A DNA stretch of 64,000 nucleotides, taken from positions 1 to 64,000 of the forward strand of contig CAWGPP010000009.1 in NCBI GenBank assembly GCA_963824545.1, written 5' to 3'. The notes beneath the pieces were generated by a model that made no database searches, was not told the origin of the DNA, and saw only the letters and a list, made by a program, of their open reading frames with translations. A program made the position numbers and the translations under genes. Source of the DNA: Bog-532 sp963824545 (GTDB lineage Bacteria > Actinomycetota > Actinomycetes > Streptosporangiales > Streptosporangiaceae). This document shows, in pieces, positions 25,312 through 33,951 of the stretch (the first letter of the stretch is position 1; each line of letters opens with the position of its first letter).

Positions 25312-26250
25312 ATGAGCCAGGGCCAGGAACCACTTACCCCGCTCGCCTCCGGGACCGCCTCGGCCGGGACCACCCCGGCGGAGGCCGTTCCGGCCGGGAC
25401 CACCCCGGCGGAGGCCGTTCCGGCCGGGACCACCCCGGCGGAGGCCGTTCCGGCCGGGACCACCCCGGCGGAGGCCGTTCCGGCCGGCGGAAAATGGGTG
25501 CCCCCCACGCGGAAGCTGCTCGGCTGGGAGATCTTTGCGGTCTTCGCCGTCTCCCTCGGTGCCAGCGGGCTGTACGCGCTGATCCAGCTGATCGGCTCGC
25601 TCACCGCGCCCAAAGCCCTCGGCAAGCAGCAGGCCGTGCTGAACGGGTCGCTCGCCCCAGGGCGCCCAACGCTCGACCTCATCCTCCAGCTCACCAACAT
25701 AGCGATCGATTTCGCCCCGGTGGTGCTGGTCTTCTACCTCTTCGCCCGGGAAGGCGAGACGCCGGCGGTGATCGGCTTCGACGCCCGGCGCCCGGGCCAG
25801 GACCTGTTCCGCGGCGCCGTACTGGCCGCGCTGATCGGCGGCAGCGGCCTCGGCCTGTACCTGACCGCCTACCACCTCGGCTTCAACCTCAATGTGGTGG
25901 CGGAAAGCCTGCCGAACATCTGGTGGCGCATCCCCGTCCTGATCCTCTCGGCCGCGCATGACGGGATCCTGGAGGAGACGCTGGTCATCGGCTACCTGCT
26001 GCGGCGGCTCGATCAGCTGGGCTGGCGGCCGTCCCGGGCCATCGCGTTCAGCGCCGTCCTGCGTGGCTCCTATCACCTGTACCAGGGCTTCGGCGGGTTC
26101 ATCGGCAACGCGGTCATGGGCACGATCTTTGCGCTGTGCTACCGCCGCTGGGGCCGGGTCATGCCGCTGGTCATCGCGCACACCCTGATCGACATGGGCG
26201 CGTTCATCGGGTACGCCGAACTGCACGGGCACGTCTCCTGGCTGCCCTGA
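25312..26250 (+). CDS. CPBP-family intramembrane protease with N-terminal decapeptide repeats
   Basis: The product has 312 residues from ATG 25312; GTG 25303 is possible. The N-terminus contains four identical copies of A-G-T-T-P-A-E-A-V-P, encoded by four exact 30-bp units. At least six hydrophobic spans follow. The CPBP/ABI (type II CAAX) motifs are recognisable: DGILEETLVIGYLLRRL with the paired glutamates near residue 220, RGSYHLYQGFGGF with His in the second motif, and VIAHTLIDMGAF with the last His and Asp. These are glutamic membrane proteases. The substrate is unknown. Confidence 0.85.
   Translation: MSQGQEPLTPLASGTASAGTTPAEAVPAGTTPAEAVPAGTTPAEAVPAGTTPAEAVPAGGKWVPPTRKLLGWEIFAVFAVSLGASGLYALIQLIGSLTAPKALGKQQAVLNGSLAPGRPTLDLILQLTNIAIDFAPVVLVFYLFAREGETPAVIGFDARRPGQDLFRGAVLAALIGGSGLGLYLTAYHLGFNLNVVAESLPNIWWRIPVLILSAAHDGILEETLVIGYLLRRLDQLGWRPSRAIAFSAVLRGSYHLYQGFGGFIGNAVMGTIFALCYRRWGRVMPLVIAHTLIDMGAFIGYAELHGHVSWLP
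25363..25482 (+). repeat. Four exact tandem copies of a 30-bp unit
   Basis: The unit begins GCCGGGACCACC and repeats at 25363, 25393, 25423 and 25453 inside the CPBP gene. It encodes a proline/alanine/threonine decapeptide. Identity at the DNA level implies recent expansion; copy number is likely to vary among strains. It is also a place where assembly could miscount. Confidence 0.9.
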
Positions 26251-26327
26251 CCGCCGGCGGTTTCCAGGTTTCTGGATCCCCGGGCTTTCCGGCCGCTTCC
26301 GCCGCCCGGCTCGCCTAGTCTTCGCGC

Positions 26328-27071
26328 ATGACCGCGCTCGCGCACCTGTGGGACCGGCTGACCGTGACCGGGCCGGTCCTGGCCACCTGGCTGGTTGCCC
26401 TGACCGCCGCCTGTGCCCTGGTCATCGTGCTCAGCCAGCGGGCCTGGCACGTGTCGAGGAACGTCGTGACGATCGCCCACGAGGGCGGCCACGCCGTCGT
26501 GTCCCTGGCCACCGGGCGCCGGCTCGACGGCATCCGGCTGCATTCCGATACCTCGGGCATAACGTCCTCGCGCGGGAAGACCAGCGGGGCCGGCCTGATC
26601 CTTACCACCGCCGCCGGCTACGTGACCCCCTCCCTGCTCGGCCTGGCCGCGGCCTGGCTGCTCGCCGCCCGGCACGCGACATTCCTGCTCTGGCTGGTCC
26701 TGCTGCTGCTCGCCGCGTCGTTCGCCGCGATGCGCAACGCCTACGGGGTGCTGGCCGTGCTGGCTACCGCGGCCGTCGTGCTCGGCGTCAGCCACTTCGG
26801 CTCGGCCGAGGCGCAGGAGCTCTTCGCCTATCTGGTCGCCTGGTTCCTGCTGTTCGGCGGCATCCGCCCGGTCTTCGAGCTGCAGAGCAGGCGGCGCCGC
26901 CGCGGCGCTCTCGCCTCCGACGCGGACCAGCTGGCCCTGCTCACCGGCGTGCCGGGCGGCGCATGGGTGTTCGCGTTCGCCGTCGTGTCCGTGCTGGCGC
27001 TCGCCGTGGGCGGCGCCTGGCTGCTGCCCGGCCTTTCCCACTGGGTGCTGGCCGCACACGGGCATCTCTAG
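26328..27071 (+). CDS. M50-type membrane metallopeptidase
   Basis: The protein has 247 residues with six hydrophobic spans. The zinc motif is in VTIAHEGGHAVVSLATGRRL (HE-x-x-H near residues 48-52), typical of M50B-like peptidases. The expected second zinc-ligand motif near the C-terminal half is not obvious. FGGIRPVFELQSRRRRRG marks a cytoplasmic loop. Short M50-like proteins of this kind are widespread in actinobacteria without known substrates. Confidence 0.82.
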   Translation: MTALAHLWDRLTVTGPVLATWLVALTAACALVIVLSQRAWHVSRNVVTIAHEGGHAVVSLATGRRLDGIRLHSDTSGITSSRGKTSGAGLILTTAAGYVTPSLLGLAAAWLLAARHATFLLWLVLLLLAASFAAMRNAYGVLAVLATAAVVLGVSHFGSAEAQELFAYLVAWFLLFGGIRPVFELQSRRRRRGALASDADQLALLTGVPGGAWVFAFAVVSVLALAVGGAWLLPGLSHWVLAAHGHL

Positions 27072-27139
27072 GCACATCGGACATTGCGGGTCGGCCGCAA
27101 CCGGTGACCGGAACACCGTGATCCCGTTATCCTGCCGCC

Positions 27140-28744
27140 ATGCCGGAGTCCCCCGCCGAGCCCGGATCCCCTTCCAGCGCGGCACCCGCTCCCGGCGGCG
27201 CGTCAGTCGGCGGGGCATCCGGCGCGTCCGTCGGCGGCCTGCAGCGCGCGCTGTCCGCGGGCACCCTGACCTCGGCCGGGATCACCACCTTCTACCTGGC
27301 GCGGATCCACCGGCTGAACCCGGCGCTGCACGCGGTGATCACGGTGAACCCGGACGCGGCGGCGGAGGCCCGGGCCAGCGACGCCGCCCGCGCCGGAGGC
27401 ACCCCCCGCGGCTCGCTGGAGGGCATTCCCGTCCTGGTCAAGGACAACATCCAGGTGGCCGGGATGCCCACCACGGCCGGCTCGCCCGCCCTGCTGGGCG
27501 CCGGCGGCCCCGACGCGTTCCTGGTGCGCCGCCTGCGCGAGGCCGGAGCCGTGATCATCGGCAAGGCCAACCTGTCGGAGTGGGCGAACTTCCGGTCCAC
27601 GCACGGCACCAGCGGCTGGTCCACGCTGGGCGGCCAGACCGCCAACCCGCACGCGCTGCAGCGCAACCCGTCCGGCTCCAGCTCCGGCTCCGCAGCCGGC
27701 GTCGCGGCGGGCCTGGCCCCGATCGCGGTAGGCACCGAAACCGACGGCTCGATCGTCTGCCCGGCCAGCGCGTGCGGGGTCGTGGGCATCAAGCCCACGC
27801 TGGGCCTGATCAGCCGCACCGGCATCGTACCGATCTCGCCGGCCCAGGACACCGCGGGCCCAATGGCGCGCTCAGTGGCGGACGCGGCGGCGCTCCTGTC
27901 CGTGCTGGCCGCCGCCGACCCCGAAGATCCCGCCTGCGCCGGTTCCCGCCTGGATATGGAACGGGCTGGGGCCGACTCCGATTATGCCGGATTCTGCGAT
28001 CCGGGTGCGCTTCGCGGAGCCCGGGTGGGCGTCTGGCGCGATGGCTCCGCGGCGGCGGGGGCGACGACCGGCGCCGTGCTGGACAGCGCGGTCGCCCGGC
28101 TTCGCGAAGGCGGCGCGACGGTCATCGACCCGGTCGAGCTGCCCGGCGCGGACAAGATCGAGCAGCCGGAGTTCGCCGCGCTGCTGCACGAGTTCCGGCA
28201 CAGCATCGGCGCCTACCTGGCCACGCGGCCCGGCAACCCGCCACGGAGCCTGGCCGAGCTGATCGGATTCAACCAGCGCAACGCGGACCTGGTGCTCGCG
28301 CGCTTCGGCCAGGAGCTGCTCGAGCAGGCCGAAGCGACCGGCGGCGACCTCACCGATCCCGGCTACCTGGCGCTTCGGGCCGACGCGGCCCGGCTCGCCC
28401 GGGTCGCGCTGGAGACCCCGCTGGTCACGCACCGGCTGGACGCGGTCGTCGCGCTGACCGCCTGCCCCGCCTGGCTGACCGACTACGCGCTCGGCGATCA
28501 CGATGTGTTCCACACCTCCGGGCCGGCCGCCGTCGGCGGGTATCCCGCCGTGTCGGTGCCGTTCGGTTACGTCTGGGGTCTCCCGGTCGGCATCTCGTTC
28601 ATGGGACCACGCTGGAGCGAGTCCCGGCTGATCGCGCTCGCCTACGCCTTCGAGCAGGCCGCCGCCACCCCGGCCGCCAGCCCGGAGCCGCCGCACGTCA
28701 CCACCGGCCCCCCGCCCCACCTGGCCGAAACACTCTCCCCCTGA
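27140..28744 (+). CDS. Amidase-signature family amidase
   Basis: The protein has 534 residues. The Ser-cisSer-Lys triad is visible: Lys in GIPVLVKDNIQVAGMPTTAG, and the serines in NPSGSSSGSAAGVAAG and ETDGSIVCPASACGVVG, followed by GIKPT. The C-terminal part has AVVALTACPAWLTDYAL and VGGYPAVSVPFGYVWGLPVG. Members hydrolyse amides broadly; the context gives no substrate. It is longer than GatA and lacks GatB/C neighbours, so a tRNA role is unlikely. The N-terminal 30 residues are low complexity. Confidence 0.9.
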   Translation: MPESPAEPGSPSSAAPAPGGASVGGASGASVGGLQRALSAGTLTSAGITTFYLARIHRLNPALHAVITVNPDAAAEARASDAARAGGTPRGSLEGIPVLVKDNIQVAGMPTTAGSPALLGAGGPDAFLVRRLREAGAVIIGKANLSEWANFRSTHGTSGWSTLGGQTANPHALQRNPSGSSSGSAAGVAAGLAPIAVGTETDGSIVCPASACGVVGIKPTLGLISRTGIVPISPAQDTAGPMARSVADAAALLSVLAAADPEDPACAGSRLDMERAGADSDYAGFCDPGALRGARVGVWRDGSAAAGATTGAVLDSAVARLREGGATVIDPVELPGADKIEQPEFAALLHEFRHSIGAYLATRPGNPPRSLAELIGFNQRNADLVLARFGQELLEQAEATGGDLTDPGYLALRADAARLARVALETPLVTHRLDAVVALTACPAWLTDYALGDHDVFHTSGPAAVGGYPAVSVPFGYVWGLPVGISFMGPRWSESRLIALAYAFEQAAATPAASPEPPHVTTGPPPHLAETLSP

Positions 28745-28971
28745 CGGCCTGCTCTCCACGTGGCCCCGGTCTCCTTCCCGGCCCGGTCTCCTTCCCGGCC
28801 CGGGCCTCCTCCTGGACGCCGGCCTCCTCCTGGGCCCCGCCTGCTGCCAGCCGCCGGCCTCCTCCCCGGCCCGGTCTCCTCCCGGGCCCGCCTGCTACCG
28901 GCCGCCGGCCGCCGGCCTCCTCCCCGGCCCGTGTCAGAAAGCCCCGTGGCGTGGCAAGATAGCCTGGGAGC
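28745..28971. repeat. Low-complexity array of CCGGCCTCCTCC-type units
   Basis: Between the amidase and mshC, about 190 bp consist of variant copies of short units such as TCTCCTTCCCGGCCCGG and GCCGGCCTCCTCC. Strand asymmetry is strong (pyrimidine-rich top strand). It has no coding character on a closer look. The mshC ribosome site GGGAG lies at its end. Confidence 0.65.
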
Positions 28972-30324
28972 ATGGAATCCTGGCGTCGCCCGAGCATCCC
29001 CCAGCTGCCCGGACACGGACCCGAGCCGAGGCTCCGGGACACGGCCACCGGTGAGATACGGCCTGCCGCCGGCGGCCCGGGTGGCGGGCTCGCCACGATG
29101 TACGCGTGCGGCATCACTCCCTACGACGCCACCCATATCGGGCACGCGGCCACGTACACGGCGTGGGATCTTCTGGTCCGGGCCTGGCTGGACGCCGGGC
29201 GCCCGGTCACCTACATCCAGAACGTCACCGATGTGGACGACCCCCTGCTGGAGCGGGCCCAGCGCGACGGCGAGGACTGGCAGCACCTGGCCGCCCGGGA
29301 GATCGACCGCTTCCGCGATGACATGGTGGCCCTCCGGCTGATCCCCCCGGCCCACCTGGTCGGGGCCGTGGAGGCTATTCCGGTCATCGAGCGGTTCGCC
29401 GAACGGCTCGCGGACCGCGGCTCGCTGTATGACCTGGACGGTGACGTCTACTTCGCCCGGGAGGCCGACCCGGGGTTCGGCGCGCTCTCCGGCGCAGGAA
29501 CGGGACCGGATCTCAGCCCGGCGCAGATGCTCGAGCTGTCCGCCGAGCGGGGCGGCGACCCGGACCGGCCCGGCAAGAAGGACCCCCTGGACGTCCTCGT
29601 GTGGCGGGCGGCCCGGCCTGGTGAGCCGTCCTGGGACTCGCGGTTCGGCCCCGGCCGGCCCGGCTGGCACGTCGAGTGCGCGGCCATCGCCACCGATCAC
29701 CTCGGCCCCGCCTTCGACGTCCAGGCCGGCGGATTCGACCTGGTGTTCCCGCACCACGAGATGAGCGCCTCGCACACCCGGGTGGCGTTCGCCGGGCACC
29801 CCGGGCACCTGTTCGCGCAGAATTACGCGCACGCGGGGATGGTCGGCCTCGACGGGGAGAAAATGTCCAAGTCCCTGGGCAACCTGGTCTTTGTCTCACG
29901 GCTGACCGGTGCGGGCGAGGACCCGATGGCGATCCGGCTGGCCCTGCTCGCCCACCACTATCGCGAGGACTGGGAATGGACCGACGCGGGCCTGGCGGCG
30001 GCGCGGGACCGGCTGGCCCGCTGGCGGTCCGCCGCCGCGGCGGCCCTGGACGGGCTGGCCCCGCACGGCACCGCCCCGGCGGTACTGGCGGGCATCCGCG
30101 AGCGGCTGGCTGATGACCTGGATGCGCCGGGTGCCCTCGCGATCGTGGACCGGTGGGCGGCCAGCACGCTGGACGGCCCGCCCGTCGGGCCGCCCACCGG
30201 CCCGCCCGCCGGTGTTGGGCCTGATGGCCCGGCCGGCGGCGGCCTGTCCGGCACGCCCGCGGACCGCGCGGACGGGCACCTGGTCCGGGACGCGGTGGAC
30301 GCCCTGCTCGGCGTGGCCCTCTAG
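28972..30324 (+). CDS. mshC: L-cysteine:1D-myo-inositol 2-amino-2-deoxy-alpha-D-glucopyranoside ligase
   Basis: The protein has 450 residues, a cysteinyl-tRNA synthetase relative. It joins cysteine to GlcN-Ins in mycothiol synthesis, using ATP. It begins like MshC (MESWRRPSIPQLPG), with the class I synthetase site CGITPYDATHIGHAATY (HIGH equivalent, zinc-ligand Cys), IQNVTDVDDPLLERA, the zinc ligands in GWHVECAAIA and FPHHEMSASH, and the EKMSKSLGN motif. Unlike CysS it lacks the tRNA-binding C-terminal extension. A Gly/Pro-rich insert occupies about residues 402-430. It fits with the mycothiol-dependent enzyme at 35336. Confidence 0.95.
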   Translation: MESWRRPSIPQLPGHGPEPRLRDTATGEIRPAAGGPGGGLATMYACGITPYDATHIGHAATYTAWDLLVRAWLDAGRPVTYIQNVTDVDDPLLERAQRDGEDWQHLAAREIDRFRDDMVALRLIPPAHLVGAVEAIPVIERFAERLADRGSLYDLDGDVYFAREADPGFGALSGAGTGPDLSPAQMLELSAERGGDPDRPGKKDPLDVLVWRAARPGEPSWDSRFGPGRPGWHVECAAIATDHLGPAFDVQAGGFDLVFPHHEMSASHTRVAFAGHPGHLFAQNYAHAGMVGLDGEKMSKSLGNLVFVSRLTGAGEDPMAIRLALLAHHYREDWEWTDAGLAAARDRLARWRSAAAAALDGLAPHGTAPAVLAGIRERLADDLDAPGALAIVDRWAASTLDGPPVGPPTGPPAGVGPDGPAGGGLSGTPADRADGHLVRDAVDALLGVAL

Positions 30325-30347
30325 CGGCCCGAAGGGCCCATCGAAAT

Positions 30348-30396
30348 CTTATCGGCAGACTTTTCGTCACATGCTGCCGAAAACTCTGCCCATAAG
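30348..30396. repeat. Copy B of the palindromic repeat
   Basis: The left arm CTTATCGGCAGACTTTTCG and right arm CGAAAACTCTGCCCATAAG pair at 17 of 19 positions across an 11-base spacer. It lies 23 bp after mshC, matching copy A in layout. It could act as a terminator (no T run follows), or be a REP-like element or operator. Confidence 0.7.
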
Positions 30397-30657
30397 TCGT
30401 GGTGTCCCTGCGGGGACGCCGCGCAGGCGTGAAGATCGCGGGATTTCCGGGTCAGCAGGGCTTGGCCCGCTAAACCCTGAGACCGGCCGCTGACCGTGTC
30501 GGCAGATATCGCCGTTACGCCGTTCGCAGCCCGCTCCGCGCGCCGTGATGCGCTGGCTGACAGCATCTGGCGGGCCGCCTGTGATGGGCCAAGCGGTCCC
30601 ATTACGTGATATCCCTATTGATATCGGATAGTGGGGGCCTACCGCCGGGAGCAGTTC

Positions 30658-31044
30658 ATGACCGAGCAACCAGTGCAGCCGCTGGCCCAGCAGGACGACG
30701 CCGTAGCCCTGCTCGTGCGGGCCGTCAACCAGTTGCCCCCCGATGACCGGGACGAGGTGTTCGCCTGGCTACTGCGGCTCGGGGGCCGTCACTACAGTCC
30801 CGCCGGGGCGGCCATCTGGGGGCGGGGGCGGGCCAGTGCGGGCCTGCTGGACATCTTCCAGGAGGCAAAATCGGCGTCGGCCCGCCAGCCCGGGTCGGCC
30901 CAGCAGATGGTCCCGGTCCGGTTCCCCGCCGACCAGCACGCCCGGCTGCGCGAGTGGTGCACGGAGCACGGGTTCTCCATGGCGACCGTCATCCGCGGCC
31001 TCGTGGCCAAGTTCCTCGATGGCCAGTTTTCAGAGCACAACTGA
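30658..31044 (+). CDS. Hypothetical protein with ribbon-helix-helix-like C-terminus
   Basis: The product has 128 residues from ATG 30658 with GGAG eight bases upstream. The N-terminal helical part (VALLVRAVNQLPPDDRDEVF, AWLLRL) resembles short actinobacterial proteins. The C-terminus QMVPVRFPADQHARLREWCT then EHGFSMATVIRGLVAKFLDG fits a strand-helix-helix DNA-binding fold. A GATATC-rich AT patch lies upstream (30607-30630). The role is unknown; a regulator is likely. Confidence 0.65.
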   Translation: MTEQPVQPLAQQDDAVALLVRAVNQLPPDDRDEVFAWLLRLGGRHYSPAGAAIWGRGRASAGLLDIFQEAKSASARQPGSAQQMVPVRFPADQHARLREWCTEHGFSMATVIRGLVAKFLDGQFSEHN

Positions 31045-31175
31045 GCCCAGATCCCTGGCACACCCGGTCCCGCCCGTCAAGACCCTTTCCCATCCTGTGC
31101 ATACCGCCCTCTTCTTTCCACAGCCCCGCACATCGCCCATGGCCCCGCCCGCGCCCTGCCGCCGAGCCTGGCACC

Positions 31176-32306
31176 ATGAGCGCAAACCTCCCCGCGGGCC
31201 GCAACCTCCCGCACCCACACCGTCCCAGCCATCCGCCCACCCCCCAGGCCGTCAGCGTCGGCTCACCAGCCGCTGTCCTCGCCGTCGTCCCTCATCTGCT
31301 CGGCTTCGTCCCGGCCAGAAGCCTCATCGTGCTGGGCGCCGGGCCGCCACGTGACCGCATCCACCTGACCCTCCGGTTCGATCTTCCCGACCCGCCGGAC
31401 GCCGCCGCCGCGAGCGCCATCGCCGAGCACGCGGTCGCCGTCCTCACCAGCCAGCGGCAGGCCATGGCGGTGGTGATCGGCTACGGTCCGGGCCGCCTGG
31501 TCACCCCGGTCGCCGACCGGATCCGGGACGAGGCGAGAAGGGCTCGCCTCGAACTGCGGGACGTGCTGCGCGTGGAGGACGGCCGTTACTGGTCCTACCT
31601 GTGCCGCAACCCCTCCTGCTGCCCGCCCGGCGGCGTCCCCCTCGACCCCCGCCACCCGGCCGCCGCAGCCATGGCCGCGGCCGGCGTCCCGGTGCTGCCG
31701 GACCGGGACGCCCTGGCCGCCACGATCTCCCCGCTCGGTGGCATCACCCGCGAATCCATGCGGCAGGCCACTCGCCGCGCAGAAGCGCACGAGCGGGACC
31801 TGATTCAGCTCGCGGCCCGCCCCGGCCGCACTCGCCTGGTGGTGCTGGAAGGACTCAGCGCGGTGGCCGACGCCCTCCGCACGTACCGGGACGGCGGGAA
31901 GTTCGCCACCGACGATCAGGTCGCGTGGCTGTCGCTGTCCCTGTCACGCCTGCGCGTCCGGGACGACGCGTGGGCGCGCATGGAGCCCGGGTACCGGGAC
32001 GCCCACACCAGGCTCTGGACCGACGTCGTGCGCCGCGCCGAGCCGGGATACCTGCCCGCGCCCGCCTCGCTGCTCGCGTTCACCGCGTGGCAGTGCGGCA
32101 ACGGCGCGCTGGCCAACCTGGCTCTGGGCCGCGCCCTCGACGCCGACCCCGGATACTCCATGGCGCTGCTCCTGCGGGACACGATCGACGCCGGTGCCCC
32201 GCCGTCCCTGGCCCGGCTGCCGATGACGCCGGAAGAGGTCGCGGCCAGCTATGCGGACACGGACGAGGAGGCGGAGCCAGCGGCCGGCGGGGAGGACCCC
32301 GAATGA
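31176..32306 (+). CDS. DUF4192 family protein
   Basis: The product has 376 residues from ATG 31176. It shows the DUF4192 pattern: VGSPAAVLAVVPHLLGFVPA, RSLIVLGAG, AMAVVIGYGP, GRYWSYLCRNPSCCPPGGVP and, near the end, LLAFTAWQCGNGALANLALG with ALDADPGYSMALLL. This family is restricted to actinobacteria and has no known function. The longer frame from 30954 overlaps the preceding gene and is not used. Confidence 0.85.
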   Translation: MSANLPAGRNLPHPHRPSHPPTPQAVSVGSPAAVLAVVPHLLGFVPARSLIVLGAGPPRDRIHLTLRFDLPDPPDAAAASAIAEHAVAVLTSQRQAMAVVIGYGPGRLVTPVADRIRDEARRARLELRDVLRVEDGRYWSYLCRNPSCCPPGGVPLDPRHPAAAAMAAAGVPVLPDRDALAATISPLGGITRESMRQATRRAEAHERDLIQLAARPGRTRLVVLEGLSAVADALRTYRDGGKFATDDQVAWLSLSLSRLRVRDDAWARMEPGYRDAHTRLWTDVVRRAEPGYLPAPASLLAFTAWQCGNGALANLALGRALDADPGYSMALLLRDTIDAGAPPSLARLPMTPEEVAASYADTDEEAEPAAGGEDPE

Positions 32307-32418
32307 CGGCCGCGCTAGCCGTGGTCGCGGACGCGCTTGAACTCCGGGATAAACTGCGTGAGCTGTTTGTCCGGTATAGGCCCGGCGACCTGGGCCGGGC
32401 CGGAGGAAGGAGAGGCGC

Positions 32419-33828
32419 ATGACGGACGTCGCCCGCACGGCCGCACCGCCCGCGATGGCGGAACATCGCGCCGCGGTCGCCCGCCTGCGCCAGGCGTACG
32501 CGGCGATACCGACTGGCTCGCCCGTACGCCTCGCGAAGCGCACATCCAACCTGTTCCGGTTCCGTGACGCGCAGCGCGGCCGCGGCGCGGAGAACCAGCC
32601 GGGACTCGACGTGTCCGCCTTCGGCCATGTCCTGTCCGTCGATCCCGATGCACGGGTGGCTGTCGTCGGCGGCATGACCACGTATGAGGACCTGTGCGAC
32701 GCGACGCTGCCGCACGGCCTGATGCCGCTGGTTGTCCCGCAGCTCAAGACGATCACGCTGGGCGGCGCGGTGAGCGGGCTCGGCATCGAGTCCACCGCGC
32801 TCCGCAACGGCATGCCGCACGAATCGGTGCTGGAGATGGAGATCCTCGACCGGTGACGGGCGGGTGCTGACGGCCACTCCGGGCAACGAGCACAGTGACC
32901 TGTTCGCCGCCTTCCCCAACTCCTACGGCACGCTGGGCTACGCCCTGTCCCTGACCATCGAGCTGGAGCCGGTCCGGCCGTACGTCCACCTGCGCCATTC
33001 CCGTTCCGCGAGCCGGGCGCCTGCATGACCGCCATCGCGGAGATCGCGGCCGAGGGAAGTTACCGCGGCCAGCGCGCCGACTTCCTCGACGGTGTGGCGT
33101 TCGGCCCGGACGAGCTGTACCTGACCGTCGGGGCGTTCAGCGACGTGGCCCCCTGGCGCAGCGACTACACCGGCCGGGACATTTACTACACCTCCATCCG
33201 CGGCCCGCAGGAGGACTTCCTCACCATCCGCGACTACCTGTGGCGGTGGGACACCGACTGGTTCTGGTGCTCCCGGCCCTTCGGCGTGCAGAAACCCCTG
33301 ATCCGGGCGCTGTGGCCGAGGCGCTACCGGCGCTCTGACGTATACCGCAAGCTGGTGGCGCTGGATCGCCGGCTCGGCCTGAGCGGCGCGCTGGACGAAC
33401 GCCGCCACCGGCCCGCGCGGGAGGCGGTGATCCAGGACGTGGAGATCCCGGTGGCGCGCGGCGCCGATTTCCTCTCCTTCTTCACGTCCCAGGTGGGCAT
33501 GAGCCCGGTCTGGATGTGCCCGCTGCGGCTGCGCGGCGAGCGCGACTGGCTGCTGTACCCCCTCAAGCCCGGCGAGGTGTACGTCAACTTCGGGTTCTGG
33601 GGGACCGTGCCGCTGCCCCCGGGACGATCGGACGGCTACTTCAACCGGCTGATCGAGGCCGAGGTCGGTGCCCTCGGCGGCCACAAGTCGCTGTATTCCA
33701 CGGCCTTCTACACCGAGGACGACTTCAGCCGGCTCTACAACGGCGCGGCCCACGCGAAGCTGAAGCGCGAATACGACAGTTCCGGCCAGCTCCCGGGCCT
33801 GTACGACAAGTGCGTCCGCGGACGCTGA
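32419..33828 (+). pseudogene. bfaA: FAD-dependent oxidoreductase for 10-methyl fatty acids, two frameshifts
   Basis: The first part (32419-32856) reads as an FAD-linked oxidase N-terminus, with RTSNLFRFRD, VLSVDPDARVAVVGGMTTYE and LKTITLGGAVSGLGIESTA. Near 32848 one extra base ends the frame. The correct continuation (TGDGRVLTATPGNEHSDLFA, YGTLGYALSLTIELEPVRPY) runs in the next frame until about 33003, where one missing base restores the first frame (FREPGACMTAIAEIAAEG to the end at 33828). Repaired, it would be about 469 residues, normal for the family. It lies before the methyltransferase that makes the 10-methylene intermediate, so it should reduce that to the 10-methyl product (bfaA/tmsA role). 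Decay or sequencing error are both possible. Confidence 0.78.
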
Positions 33829-33951
33829 CCTGCCCGCCGCCCCCACCGGCTTACCGGGCCGCCAGTCCGGCGAGCCCCGCGGCCTCAGGACCCCAGCAGA
33901 CCACACCACTGCCCCCGCCCCCACGGCCAGATCGACGGAAGCGAGATAAGC

